From assembly GCA_964368645.1 (NCBI GenBank), contig CAYJBY010000015.1:6747-70746 (forward strand): a DNA stretch of 64,000 nt, written 5' to 3'. Source of the stretch: JAEDHM01 sp964368645 (GTDB taxonomy: Bacteria > Bacillota > Clostridia > Christensenellales > CAG-1252). The position numbers were made by a program, and so were the translations under genes. A model generated the notes under the pieces. The model saw only the letters and a list, made by a program, of their open reading frames with translations, had not been told where the DNA came from and ran no database searches. Of this stretch, positions 1-7,939 are shown piece after piece; position 1 is the first letter of the stretch; every line of letters begins with the position of its first letter.

Positions 1-683
1 TCGTCAAGAGTCAAATCCTTTTGCAAAAGATAATAACCCTCGTGAGAAGCGGCGTATTCAAGCTGTGCCGCCGTGGTTATAAGAAAAGGATTTTGCTCCG
101 TACCGCCGCCGTAGCTTTGGGGGAGTATGGTCATCAGTAACACCGCCGCCACCAAAAGTAAGACGGAAAAAGCGCAGGAGATAGTCACAAAGGCGCGTTT
201 CCCGACCGCGATTTTGCGGCGCGTCAGCTTGATACCCTTATCGGTAAAGGTAAGCTGTTGCCCCCACCGCATACGGTAAACCGCCGTCAGCCTTTCCTTA
301 ATCGCCTCGTCCTTATACAGGAGGTTATAACGGGAGCGAAGATACTCGTCCTCGCCCAGTACGGCAAGCATTTCAAGGGGAGTAATGGGGTTCCTGCCGA
401 GAGCGTAGAACCTAAGCTCTCTGCCGCAACGCTTGCGGAAGTCGGAATACATACGGTAATCCTCCTCCATCGCCACGTAATCGCTTACGGCGGCAAGCTC
501 CCTTTCGTATGCCTTGACAATGTTTTTACTGCGGTAAAGATAGCAAAGGGAGAGCAAAGGGAAACGCCCGTAGCGCAAGGCACGGGTATTCGCGCTTTTT
601 ATATACCGTCCGAAGAGAACGGGATCGTCCGTGACTATGGCGCGGTAAACCGCCTCGTAGCCCTCTCTTTCCTTTTCGTCCAT
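1..683 (-). CDS. Membrane protein, cut by window edge
   Basis: Only the first 227 or so residues are in the window; the gene runs off the left edge. The start is the ATG at 683, which shares bases with the stop of the upstream coiled-coil gene (TAATG), so the two are translationally coupled. Residues 1-160 are helical and probably cytoplasmic; a stretch around residues 33-50 (LRYGRFPLLSLCYLY) recalls an ankyrin-type helix pair. Residues 163-187 form one hydrophobic membrane segment. After it comes GGGTEQNPFLITTAAQLEYA, which resembles the start of repeats in Clostridia surface proteins and beta-helix adhesins. Inferred topology: cytoplasmic N-terminus, one membrane pass, extracellular C-terminal part. 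It is the third gene of the helicase operon. Function unknown. Confidence 0.75.
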   Translation of the reverse strand, partial: MDEKEREGYEAVYRAIVTDDPVLFGRYIKSANTRALRYGRFPLLSLCYLYRSKNIVKAYERELAAVSDYVAMEEDYRMYSDFRKRCGRELRFYALGRNPITPLEMLAVLGEDEYLRSRYNLLYKDEAIKERLTAVYRMRWGQQLTFTDKGIKLTRRKIAVGKRAFVTISCAFSVLLLVAAVLLMTILPQSYGGGTEQNPFLITTAAQLEYAASHEGYYLLQKDLTLD

Positions 684-1393
684 TATTTTTTCACCTTGAC
701 CTTACGGCTTTCCGCCCACCTGTCCAACATCTCGAAAAGGTATATTTCGTTGACGTCGTTCTGTTCCACCACCGACTTGATAAGACGGTTAGTGTCCTGA
801 TAGGTAACGACCAAGCGTTCCAAGGTGGAATTCTGATCGTTGAGTATTCTGACAAGCTCCTCGTTGCCTTTTTTGATTTCCGCTATTTCGCCGCCGTTGT
901 CGGACAGAGCCTTGGCAACGTCCTGATTGATAAACTCCGCAACCTTCTGTACGTTGCCGTTATAGCTGTCAAGGGTGCGTTCCAGTTCCTTGAGGTTGTA
1001 GCCCTTTTTCTTCTCCTCGATAACGCCGTCCAGCTTGCCGATTTGCTCCTCGGCGCGTTTTTCCAGCTCGTCCACCGCCTTGATTTTGGCTTCCGTCTTC
1101 TCGAAAACCTCCAAAACGCCCTCCACGCCCTTAACGTAGCGTTCCGCGGAAACCGCGAACTTGTCTATACGCGAGGAAAGGTCGGTTGCCTTAGCCGATT
1201 GATTGGAAAGGGTATCGTAAATGCTTTGGAGCTTGCCCTGAACGTCACTGCCGAAAGCGGTGTTAAGGGCGGCGATATCCCCCTTGAGGGAGTCGTAGGT
1301 ATCGGCAAAGCTATGCAGGTTAGCCTGCACGGGAGTAAGCAAATCCCTATACGCTCTAAACGCTTCTATCAGCTCCTTAATCTCGTTATCCAT
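683..1393 (-). CDS. Coiled-coil protein of unknown function
   Basis: A 236-residue protein with no signal peptide or membrane segment. Almost the whole length is charged heptad-like helix (for example residues 95-125 and 150-215), with a Lys-rich C-terminus ending KVKVKK. It is the middle gene of a tight operon: its start overlaps the end of the helicase gene by 8 bp and its stop overlaps the start of the membrane-protein gene. The overlaps suggest the three products are made together and may act together. I recognise no family. By analogy with other helicase/coiled-coil gene pairs it could be an oligomerising or scaffold subunit, but that is a guess. Confidence 0.8.
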   Translation of the reverse strand: MDNEIKELIEAFRAYRDLLTPVQANLHSFADTYDSLKGDIAALNTAFGSDVQGKLQSIYDTLSNQSAKATDLSSRIDKFAVSAERYVKGVEGVLEVFEKTEAKIKAVDELEKRAEEQIGKLDGVIEEKKKGYNLKELERTLDSYNGNVQKVAEFINQDVAKALSDNGGEIAEIKKGNEELVRILNDQNSTLERLVVTYQDTNRLIKSVVEQNDVNEIYLFEMLDRWAESRKVKVKK

Positions 1394-3818
1394 TATTTTT
1401 CTCCTTTTTCTTTTTCAGCTTGGCGGCAATGGCTCTGTTATCGTTCAAAAGCCGCAGAGCCTCCTCCTTAACCGTTTCGGCAATCAGCCGTCTGGCTTCG
1501 CCGTTTTGTTCCAAATCCCCGTAAAAGCGAACCACGTCGCCGTTAAGTCCCGTGCCTTCCTCGGCAGAGGTGGCGTCCAAAAGCTGTATAAGCTGTTCGT
1601 CGCCCGACATCACGAACATACGCTTGGCTTCCTCGATTATGCCCTTTTCCCAAAGCTCCACACCTGCGCGGCGGTACTCGCCCTTGTTCACCAGTCTTTC
1701 GTAAATATCCACACGGGTAAGCTGGCGCATTCTGGTACGGTCGTCGGTAAGCTTTTCCGCGCTGAAACGGGCGTTGCCGTACTGACCGAGTTTCAGGAAC
1801 TGCTCCACGCGCTCCATCAACTCGTCCTGATCCAACTCAGGCTTATCGACTACAGCGGTAAGGCTGTTGAACGCCTGCTCCGCAGTCATCGGCTCAAAGC
1901 TCTTAAAAAAGCCGTTAAACAGGGGAATTTCCGCCGATTCGCTCACGAAAAGGTTGACTCTCGCACGGGAAACACCCACGTAAAAGAGGTTGAAATAGTA
2001 GCGGTAAACAGAGTTTTCGTCCGCGGTTTTGCGATTGACGGAAGACCTTGTCAAAGCCTCCCATTCCCTCTTGTTATCGGATAGCAAATCGTAGAGAATA
2101 ACCGTTTCCCTCTCCAAGCCCTTAACCTCGGAAACGGTAAGTATTTCCTGCCGTTTGAAGAGCTTGCGCAGTTTTTCCTTCTTCGCCGCACTGCCCACTA
2201 TAAGGGTGAAGTTATCAAAATTTTCAGCCGCGACCTTTTCCGCGAAGCCCCTTTCACGGACGAAAGCGGTACAGGCTTTTGCCTCGCTGTCCACGCTTTT
2301 TCCCTGCAAAACGAAGCTGTGCGTGCCGAAAACCGAGGCGTTAAGCTCGCCCAAGCCGTTGATAATATCGGCAATTTTCGCCGCGCTCCTGTAATTGTGG
2401 GTAAGCTCAGCCGCCGCAGAGGAGATTTCCTTACGGAACAGAAGCCTTTTCAGGTAGGCGAAGGAAAAATACGAGGGATTAATCATTTGAAGCGCGTCAC
2501 CCACGCAAAACATACGGCGGCAAAGGGCTTTCAGCAGGCAGAGATTGATTTGCGTCATATCCTGCACCTCGTCCGCGATAAGGAGAGAGTAATCGCAAAG
2601 CTCCGCCCCCGAGGTAAGCAGTTCTCTGGACATAGCGTTATTGTCGGTAAGTCCGTTTTTCGCCAAGTGTGCGTAGTAATCCCGATACAGCGACCAAATA
2701 ACCTCGCATTCCTGACGGCTGAAACCCGAGCCGCGCAGAGCCGCATAGGACTCGGCGGTGGGCGTTTTTGAGTAATCGGTGGGATCGCCCCAGCCCGACA
2801 GCATACCGTAAAGCTCCTTATAAAGCACCTCGGCAGGATACTGTTTCAGCTTTTCCAGTCTGCCGTAAAGACGGTTTTTCGGATTGGCAAGGTATTTAAT
2901 GAAATAATCCTCGTTTGCAACCGTGGGAGTTTTGCCTGTTTTCGCGGCGTAAATATCGGCAATAAGCATATAATCCACGCGGCTTGTCAGGAAGTCGGCG
3001 ATACGCTTAATCTTGGCGACGATATTCTCCTCGTCGTCCGCGCCGATATACACCCCGAGCTTGTTTTCCACCGCTTTTTTGCGGTATTTGTCGGCAAAAA
3101 TCACCTTGCCTGCGTCGTATTCCTCGACGAATCGGGTAAGGTTGCGCCTGAATATATCCAAACGGTTCTTGGTATCTATCAAAAGTCCTCTGGAAAAGGT
3201 GGTGTAAAGCACCTTGCCGACGTACTCTCTGCAAGCGGCAAAAACGATTTTGTCCACGCATACGTTGGTTTTTCCGCTGCCTGCCGCGCCCTGCACCAGC
3301 ACGTTGCGATCCTCAAGCTCCACCAAGGCTCTCTGCTCCGCGTTCAAAAGAGGGAAATTAACGCCCGAAGCGTTAGTAAGGCGGTACAGCTTGGAAAAAT
3401 CCTTTTCGGAGGGCAGTAGGGTAGTGGGGGTAATTATGAAGTCAACGGTTTTGTGAGCGGCTAAGTAGCCCGTAACCCTTAAATCGTTGCGTAAAAACTC
3501 TCCCTCGGAGCTTTCGTAACGGAAAAAAATTATATCGGAGGGCGAAACCTCCGCGGAGTTAAGCTGTGAACCGAAACGGAAAAAAACCGCGTGCTTGCCG
3601 TCCTTCGTGACTGCCTTTACGCAATCGGCGGCGGCGACCTTGGCGGTCAAAGCCTTCAACTCGTCCAACCGAAGAATAACGGCTTCGGCGAGCTTCGACA
3701 AGAGAATATCCAAATCCAGAACTCTGGCGGTATCCTTGATTAATTTTTCGGTTTTACGGATTAGACATTTACCCGAAAGAACGGTCTTGTCGGTTTCCGC
3801 GGTCAAAACAGTCTGCAT
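1386..3818 (-). CDS. UvrD/Rep-like superfamily I helicase with unusual termini
   Basis: 810 residues. SF1 helicase motifs are readable in order: Q-type motif NAEQRALVEL near 159, Walker A GAAGSGKT at 177-184, motif II LLIADEVQD around 412-420, motif III-like VGDALQMIN near 439-447, motif IV NYRSAAKIA near 475, and motif VI YVGVSRAR near 613-620. About 150 residues precede Walker A and do not resemble UvrD. After motif VI come about 170 helical, TPR-like residues and a Lys-rich tail. It is shorter than RecB/AddA and lacks a recognisable nuclease motif. It heads a three-gene overlapping operon with its own -10 (TATAAT) at 3835-3840 and ribosome site AGAGG. Expected activity is ATP-driven translocation on nucleic acid; the biological role is unknown. 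Confidence 0.85.
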   Translation of the reverse strand: MQTVLTAETDKTVLSGKCLIRKTEKLIKDTARVLDLDILLSKLAEAVILRLDELKALTAKVAAADCVKAVTKDGKHAVFFRFGSQLNSAEVSPSDIIFFRYESSEGEFLRNDLRVTGYLAAHKTVDFIITPTTLLPSEKDFSKLYRLTNASGVNFPLLNAEQRALVELEDRNVLVQGAAGSGKTNVCVDKIVFAACREYVGKVLYTTFSRGLLIDTKNRLDIFRRNLTRFVEEYDAGKVIFADKYRKKAVENKLGVYIGADDEENIVAKIKRIADFLTSRVDYMLIADIYAAKTGKTPTVANEDYFIKYLANPKNRLYGRLEKLKQYPAEVLYKELYGMLSGWGDPTDYSKTPTAESYAALRGSGFSRQECEVIWSLYRDYYAHLAKNGLTDNNAMSRELLTSGAELCDYSLLIADEVQDMTQINLCLLKALCRRMFCVGDALQMINPSYFSFAYLKRLLFRKEISSAAAELTHNYRSAAKIADIINGLGELNASVFGTHSFVLQGKSVDSEAKACTAFVRERGFAEKVAAENFDNFTLIVGSAAKKEKLRKLFKRQEILTVSEVKGLERETVILYDLLSDNKREWEALTRSSVNRKTADENSVYRYYFNLFYVGVSRARVNLFVSESAEIPLFNGFFKSFEPMTAEQAFNSLTAVVDKPELDQDELMERVEQFLKLGQYGNARFSAEKLTDDRTRMRQLTRVDIYERLVNKGEYRRAGVELWEKGIIEEAKRMFVMSGDEQLIQLLDATSAEEGTGLNGDVVRFYGDLEQNGEARRLIAETVKEEALRLLNDNRAIAAKLKKKKEKNNG

Positions 3819-3834
3819 AATACCTCTTACCGTT

Positions 3835-3840
3835 ATTATA
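3835..3840 (-). promoter_or_regulatory. Probable -10 box of the helicase operon
   Basis: TATAAT on the minus strand, 17 bp upstream of the helicase ATG. I see no good -35 at the usual distance, so the promoter is weak or needs an activator. The gap to the next gene upstream is only 56 bp, so read-through from the release-factor paralogue is also possible. Confidence 0.45.
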
Positions 3841-3874
3841 ACCTATAAACTTAAAAATTCCTTAACTTTTCGCC

Positions 3875-4918
3875 CTATTTTGCGGATAAGATGCGAATTT
3901 TTTCCTGCAAATACAATAATTTCGCAAAAAACAGTCCGCCGCCGTTCTTCAACTCCTCAACTGGAAAGCCAAGCTCGGGAAGTCTTTTGTCCGCAACCTC
4001 TCCCGAGGTATAATCGATAGTACGGATACGCTCGCCGTTTTTCGCCGTTTTTTTCGCTTCCTCCGCACCTCTTTCCTGCTCTGCGCGGTAGTACGCGGCG
4101 ACTCTTTCTTTCAGCGTTTCCAAAACCCTTTCCTTGTTTTTCAGCTGAGAACGCTCGTCCTGACAGACCGCAACGATTCCCGTAGGCAGGTGCGCGGCGC
4201 GTACCGCGGTTTCCACCTTATTGATATTCTGTCCGCCTGCTCCGCCGGAGTGAAAAAGGGTGATTTCCACGTCCTTTTTGTCAAGAGTATAGGAGTCCGC
4301 TGGCAGGGGATAGGCGCAGACTCTCACCGCCGCCTTTTTACCGCCGTCATAATATGCCGCGGCGATTCCGTTCTCGTATCTGAACAGCTTGTTGGCGTTG
4401 CGCCCCTTGACCGTAAGACCGTTGGGCGCAGATTCCGCACGCAAGCCTTCCTCCGAAGCCGCCGAGGAATAAATCTTTTTCAGCTCCCTGACAAGCTCGT
4501 CGCTATCGCGCCCGACAGGGGAAAGCTCCACCTGAACGGTGCACTCCGCGCCGTCGTCCGACAAGGCGCAATCTCCTGCCGAGCCGTCGGTTAAGGCGGT
4601 TATCAGGCAATAATCCAGAATCAGCTCCTTTCTTTTAAGCAGTCTGCGCTCTTCCTTGACGTAATCCGCAAGAAGAGGATCGGTAACGGACGCCAAAGCC
4701 GCTATCTCCGCAAGAGTAGCGTTAATGCTTTTAATCAGCCCGTCCGCCTTTTCAACCGCGCGTTTTTTCTCCGTGCAGTACATAAGATAGGGCAGGTCGG
4801 CAGTTACCTCGGGAGCGGCGATAAGACTTTCCAACTCCTTATAGCGAAGAGGCACCGCCTCCGCAGTTTTCAATAGATACTCGGTTATTTTTTCCACGCC
4901 GTCCTCCCTGCCGTCCAT
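3875..4918 (-). CDS. Class I release factor paralogue with GGQ, no codon-reading loop
   Basis: 347 residues with the layout of RF1/RF2: a helical N-terminal domain (1-110), a PCRF-like middle domain, and the catalytic domain with HSGGAGGQNINKVETA (GGQ at 228-230) followed by AHLPTGIVAVCQDERSQ and KNK. The GGQ loop is what drives peptidyl-tRNA hydrolysis in release factors. Where RF1 has its PxT and RF2 its SPF tripeptide, this protein has only RYENGIAAAYYDGGKKAAVR, which matches neither. It is therefore unlikely to read stop codons like RF1 or RF2. The lower sequence quality of the PCRF region also marks it as a divergent paralogue. Possible roles are ribosome rescue or release on special substrates (inference). 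It stands alone between the SPFH pair and the helicase operon, on the same strand. Confidence 0.8.
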   Translation of the reverse strand: MDGREDGVEKITEYLLKTAEAVPLRYKELESLIAAPEVTADLPYLMYCTEKKRAVEKADGLIKSINATLAEIAALASVTDPLLADYVKEERRLLKRKELILDYCLITALTDGSAGDCALSDDGAECTVQVELSPVGRDSDELVRELKKIYSSAASEEGLRAESAPNGLTVKGRNANKLFRYENGIAAAYYDGGKKAAVRVCAYPLPADSYTLDKKDVEITLFHSGGAGGQNINKVETAVRAAHLPTGIVAVCQDERSQLKNKERVLETLKERVAAYYRAEQERGAEEAKKTAKNGERIRTIDYTSGEVADKRLPELGFPVEELKNGGGLFFAKLLYLQEKIRILSAK

Positions 4919-4927
4919 TATGCAACA

Positions 4928-4953
4928 AAAGCCGAAATTATATTATCGGCTTT
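4928..4953 (-). terminator. Weak intrinsic terminator
   Basis: An 8-bp stem (AAAGCCGA with TCGGCTTT) around a 10-nt loop, followed on the minus strand by only four U residues. It lies between the ribbon-helix-helix gene and the release-factor paralogue and could end the SPFH transcript, but the short U run makes it leaky. Confidence 0.4.
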
Positions 4954-5112
4954 CGCGTTTTCCGCTTTCAAAAGAAGCGTTATTTATATTTTAACATATT
5001 TGCCGCTCTTATCGCGCGGTTTTTCGGAATTTGCGCGAATTAATGGTTTTTCACCGCACAACTGCCGCAGTACGGCTCGGCGGAAAAGTATTCGCGTCCT
5101 CTCCGATTCGGC

Positions 5113-5274
5113 TCAGTCCTTGGTCTTTTTGCGTTTTCTCACCGCGTCGGTAAGGATAAACTCTATCTGCCCGTTGAGAGAGCGAAAATCCTGCTCCGCC
5201 CACTCCGCCAAATCTTCCCACAGCTTTTTGGGAAGACGGAGCGGCACTTGTTTTTTATCCTTATTGTCCTCCAT
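5113..5274 (-). CDS. Small ribbon-helix-helix (Arc-like) protein
   Basis: A 53-residue open frame starting MEDNKDKKQVPLRLPKKL, with a middle SLNGQIEFILTDAV and a basic tail RKRKKTKD. The pattern (a short strand VPLRLP, helix, turn, then SLNGQIEFIL helix) is that of the Arc/MetJ ribbon-helix-helix fold, which binds DNA as a dimer through the strand. The ATG at 5274 lies 7 bp after the stop of the SPFH gene, so the two are almost surely co-transcribed. The GGAG needed for its translation would sit within the end of the SPFH gene. It may regulate its own operon, or use the fold for a protein contact with the membrane partner. The role is not known. Confidence 0.75.
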   Translation of the reverse strand: MEDNKDKKQVPLRLPKKLWEDLAEWAEQDFRSLNGQIEFILTDAVRKRKKTKD

Positions 5275-5281
5275 AACGGCA

Positions 5282-6286
5282 TCAATACAAGGAACCGCTG
5301 TTGACTACTGGCTGTGCGTCCTTACTTCCGCACAAAACCACCAACAGATTACTTACCATTGCCGCTTTTCTCTCGTTGTCAAGCTCGACAATGCCATTTT
5401 CGGAAAGCTTGTCAAGAGCCATCTCAACCATACCTACCGCACCCTCGACTATCTTGATACGAGCGTCGATTATCGCCTTAGCCTGCTGTCTTTGCAGCAT
5501 TGCCGCCGCGATTTCGGGAGCGTAAGCAAGGTGCGCGATACGCGCTTCGATAATCTCTATACCGGCAAGCTCCACCTTCTGCTGAAGCTCCACCTTAAGC
5601 ACCTCGGCGATTTCCTGCGCACTGCCTCTTAAAGACTTCTCGTCGCCGGCTTCACTGACGTCGTAAGGATACTGCCTTGCCACGTGACGGATTGCCGCGT
5701 CGGTTTGAGAGGAAATATAATTAACGTAGTTATCCACGTTGAATACCGCCTTGGCGGTGTCCTTAATACGCCAAATAACGATAACGCCGATTTCGATAGG
5801 ATTGCCTTCCTCGTCGTTGACCTTCTGAATCTTGTTGTCCAGCGTCATAGCTTTAAGGGAGAGCTTGCGGCTGTAGGAAGCTATTACTTCCTTTTCCTCC
5901 GCGTTCTTCGCCTTCGCGCTTGCCGCCATCTGTTGCATCATTGCCTGACCTGCCGCAGGATTAAATACCGTGCAGAAAGGGTTTACCCAGAAAAATCCGT
6001 CCCTTGCGATAGTACCGAAATACTTTCCGAAAAGGGTAAGCACCACGGCCTCGTTAGGTCTCATTATCTTAAAGCCGGAGGAGAGCAGGGGAAGCACCAC
6101 AGCAAAAATCACCACTGCGAAAGCTATCATTACCGCGCTGTTTCTCGTACCGCCGATAACCGCAAGCACGATACCGACGACAACCAACGCCACCACCGCG
6201 AAAAACATAGCATATCCGTTAGCAGGCGTAATCAGTTTTTCCCTGACGTCCTTGTTCAACTCGTTTTTATTAATCGTTTCACTCAT
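5282..6286 (-). CDS. SPFH/band-7 (stomatin-like) membrane protein
   Basis: 334 residues. Two hydrophobic segments near the N-terminus (about 25-45 and 50-69) are followed by GFKIMRPNEAVVLTLFGKY, the typical opening of an SPFH/band-7 domain, which continues through YVSSQ-like and RHVARQYPYD regions to the EARIAHLAYAPEIAAAMLQR helix near 255. Long helices follow, as in flotillin-like proteins that assemble in membrane microdomains or cages. A ribosome site GGAGGGA precedes the ATG. It is transcribed with the tiny ribbon-helix-helix gene downstream. Family members organise membranes or regulate membrane proteases; the specific job here cannot be read. Confidence 0.88.
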   Translation of the reverse strand: MSETINKNELNKDVREKLITPANGYAMFFAVVALVVVGIVLAVIGGTRNSAVMIAFAVVIFAVVLPLLSSGFKIMRPNEAVVLTLFGKYFGTIARDGFFWVNPFCTVFNPAAGQAMMQQMAASAKAKNAEEKEVIASYSRKLSLKAMTLDNKIQKVNDEEGNPIEIGVIVIWRIKDTAKAVFNVDNYVNYISSQTDAAIRHVARQYPYDVSEAGDEKSLRGSAQEIAEVLKVELQQKVELAGIEIIEARIAHLAYAPEIAAAMLQRQQAKAIIDARIKIVEGAVGMVEMALDKLSENGIVELDNERKAAMVSNLLVVLCGSKDAQPVVNSGSLY

Positions 6287-6373
6287 AAAAAATCCCTCCT
6301 AAAGTGAATTTCTAGCTATTATTATGATATCATTTCGATATCACTTCTGTCAACGGCTTTTCAAAAATAATTC

Positions 6374-6402
6374 TTGCCTTTGCGCCGCGCTTGTGTTATA
6401 TT
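6374..6402 (+). promoter_or_regulatory. Promoter of gltX
   Basis: TTGCCT at 6374-6379 and TATATT at 6397-6402 are separated by 17 bp. The predicted start lies about 25 bp before the gltX ATG, with AGAGG as ribosome site. The divergent SPFH gene starts about 90 bp upstream. Confidence 0.6.
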
Positions 6403-6434
6403 GATAAGGAATTATTTATAATAGAGGTATTACT

Positions 6435-7853
6435 ATGACAGTACGCACCCGTTTTGCTCCTTCCCCCACAGGCTTTATGCACATAGGCAACTTAAGAACC
6501 GCCCTGTACGCTTGGCTTTTCGCCCGTAACGCAGGCGGCAAGTTTATCATTCGCATAGAGGACACCGACCAAGGCAGATACGTGGAGGGCGCGGTGGACG
6601 TTATATTCAACACGCTTAAAACGGCAGGTATCGACTACGACGAGGGGCCTGACAAGGACGGCGGCGTAGGACCTTACGTCCAGAGCGAGCGCAAGGATAT
6701 TTACAAAAAGTACGCGGATATTCTTGTGGCGAGCGGCAACGCGTATTACTGCTTTTGCGGCAAGCGCGAGGTAAGCGACGGCGGCGTGGGCAAGTATGAC
6801 AAACGCTGTCTGCGCTTAAGCAAGGAAGAGATAGCCGCCAACTTAGCGGCAGGCAAGCCCTACGTTATCAGACAGAACATTCCGCAAACCGAGGGCGAAA
6901 GCGTTTACGAGGATATGGTTTACGGCAGAATCGCCGTTGCCTACAAGGATATGGACGACGCGATTCTCTTAAAGAGCGACGGTATGCCCACCTACAACTT
7001 CGCCAACGTGGTGGACGACCACCTGATGGGTATAACCCACGTCTTAAGAGGTAACGAATACCTGTCCAGCACTCCCCAGTATAATATGCTGTACGACGCT
7101 TTCGGTTGGGAACGCCCCACCTATATGCATCTGCCTCCCATTATGCGCGACCACGAGCATAAGCTGAGCAAACGCCACGGCGACGCCAATTTCGACGATT
7201 TTATCAACAAGGGCTATCTGCCCAAGGCGATTATCAACTATATCGCGCTGTTGGGCTGGAACCCCGGCGACAACCGCGAAAAAATGACTATGGACGAGCT
7301 TAAAGAGTCCTTCTCCGTCAAGGGTGTTTCCGCAAGCCCCAGTATCTTCGACGAGGCTAAGCTGAGATGGCTTAACGCGGAATACATAAGGGATTTAAGC
7401 GACGACGAATATTATGCGCTGGCGGAGCCTTGGTTTGAGAAGAGCGTTATCGCAGGCAAATACGATTACCGCTTTTTGGCAGGACTGTTAAAGCCGCGCA
7501 CGGAGGTTTTCTCGGATATTCCCCAAACGGTGGAATTTTTGGAAAACTACGAGGGCTTTGACACCGCCTTATTCGTCAACCAAAAGAACAAGACCGACGC
7601 GCAAAACGCCAAAACCATACTCGCCGCCGCGCTTCCTGTACTGGAAAACGCCGTGTGGGAGAACGATCCCCTTGTGGACGCGCTTGTCGCCCTGTCCGCG
7701 GAGATAGGAGTTAAAAAGGGCGCGGTGTTGTGGTGCGTGCGTATTGCCTTAACGGGCAAGGCGAACACCCCCGGCGGAGCCAGTGAAATGGCGGTTTTGC
7801 TGGGTAAGGAACGCTCCTTAGAGCGTATCCGCTACGCAATCGCAAGACTTTAA
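6435..7853 (+). CDS. gltX: Glutamyl-tRNA synthetase
   Basis: 472 residues, the normal length for a bacterial class I GluRS. The Rossmann catalytic core opens with TRFAPSPTGFMHIGNLRTAL (HIGH-type signature as HIGN), followed by IEDTDQGRY, the glutamate/ATP region. The KMSKS-type loop is KLSKRHG. The helical anticodon-binding domain makes up the last 150 residues and ends in LLGKERSLERIRYAIARL. It charges tRNA-Glu with glutamate in the cytoplasm; in Bacillota that lack GlnRS the same enzyme also mischarges tRNA-Gln for the amidotransferase route, which cannot be decided from sequence here. It is monocistronic, between a promoter and a strong terminator. Confidence 0.97.
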   Translation: MTVRTRFAPSPTGFMHIGNLRTALYAWLFARNAGGKFIIRIEDTDQGRYVEGAVDVIFNTLKTAGIDYDEGPDKDGGVGPYVQSERKDIYKKYADILVASGNAYYCFCGKREVSDGGVGKYDKRCLRLSKEEIAANLAAGKPYVIRQNIPQTEGESVYEDMVYGRIAVAYKDMDDAILLKSDGMPTYNFANVVDDHLMGITHVLRGNEYLSSTPQYNMLYDAFGWERPTYMHLPPIMRDHEHKLSKRHGDANFDDFINKGYLPKAIINYIALLGWNPGDNREKMTMDELKESFSVKGVSASPSIFDEAKLRWLNAEYIRDLSDDEYYALAEPWFEKSVIAGKYDYRFLAGLLKPRTEVFSDIPQTVEFLENYEGFDTALFVNQKNKTDAQNAKTILAAALPVLENAVWENDPLVDALVALSAEIGVKKGAVLWCVRIALTGKANTPGGASEMAVLLGKERSLERIRYAIARL

Positions 7854-7866
7854 TCGGCAATCAATT

Positions 7867-7899
7867 CGGGGCGACTTCGCCCCGTTTTAATTTTGTTTT
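7867..7899 (+). terminator. Intrinsic terminator of gltX
   Basis: A GC-rich stem (CGGGGCGA with TCGCCCCG, 7867-7884) is followed by a T-rich tract (TTTTAATTTTGTTTT). It starts 13 bp after the gltX stop and insulates the two-component pair. Confidence 0.85.
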
Positions 7900-7912
7900 A
7901 AGACAAAGCGGA

Positions 7913-7918
7913 TATAAT
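7913..7918 (+). promoter_or_regulatory. -10 box of the first two-component pair
   Basis: A perfect TATAAT 22 bp before the response-regulator ATG, with a GGAGG ribosome site between them. The -35 region falls in the U tract of the gltX terminator and shows no good match, so the promoter may depend on an activator, perhaps its own product. Confidence 0.5.
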
Positions 7919-7939
7919 CCCATTAACGGAGGCGAAAGT

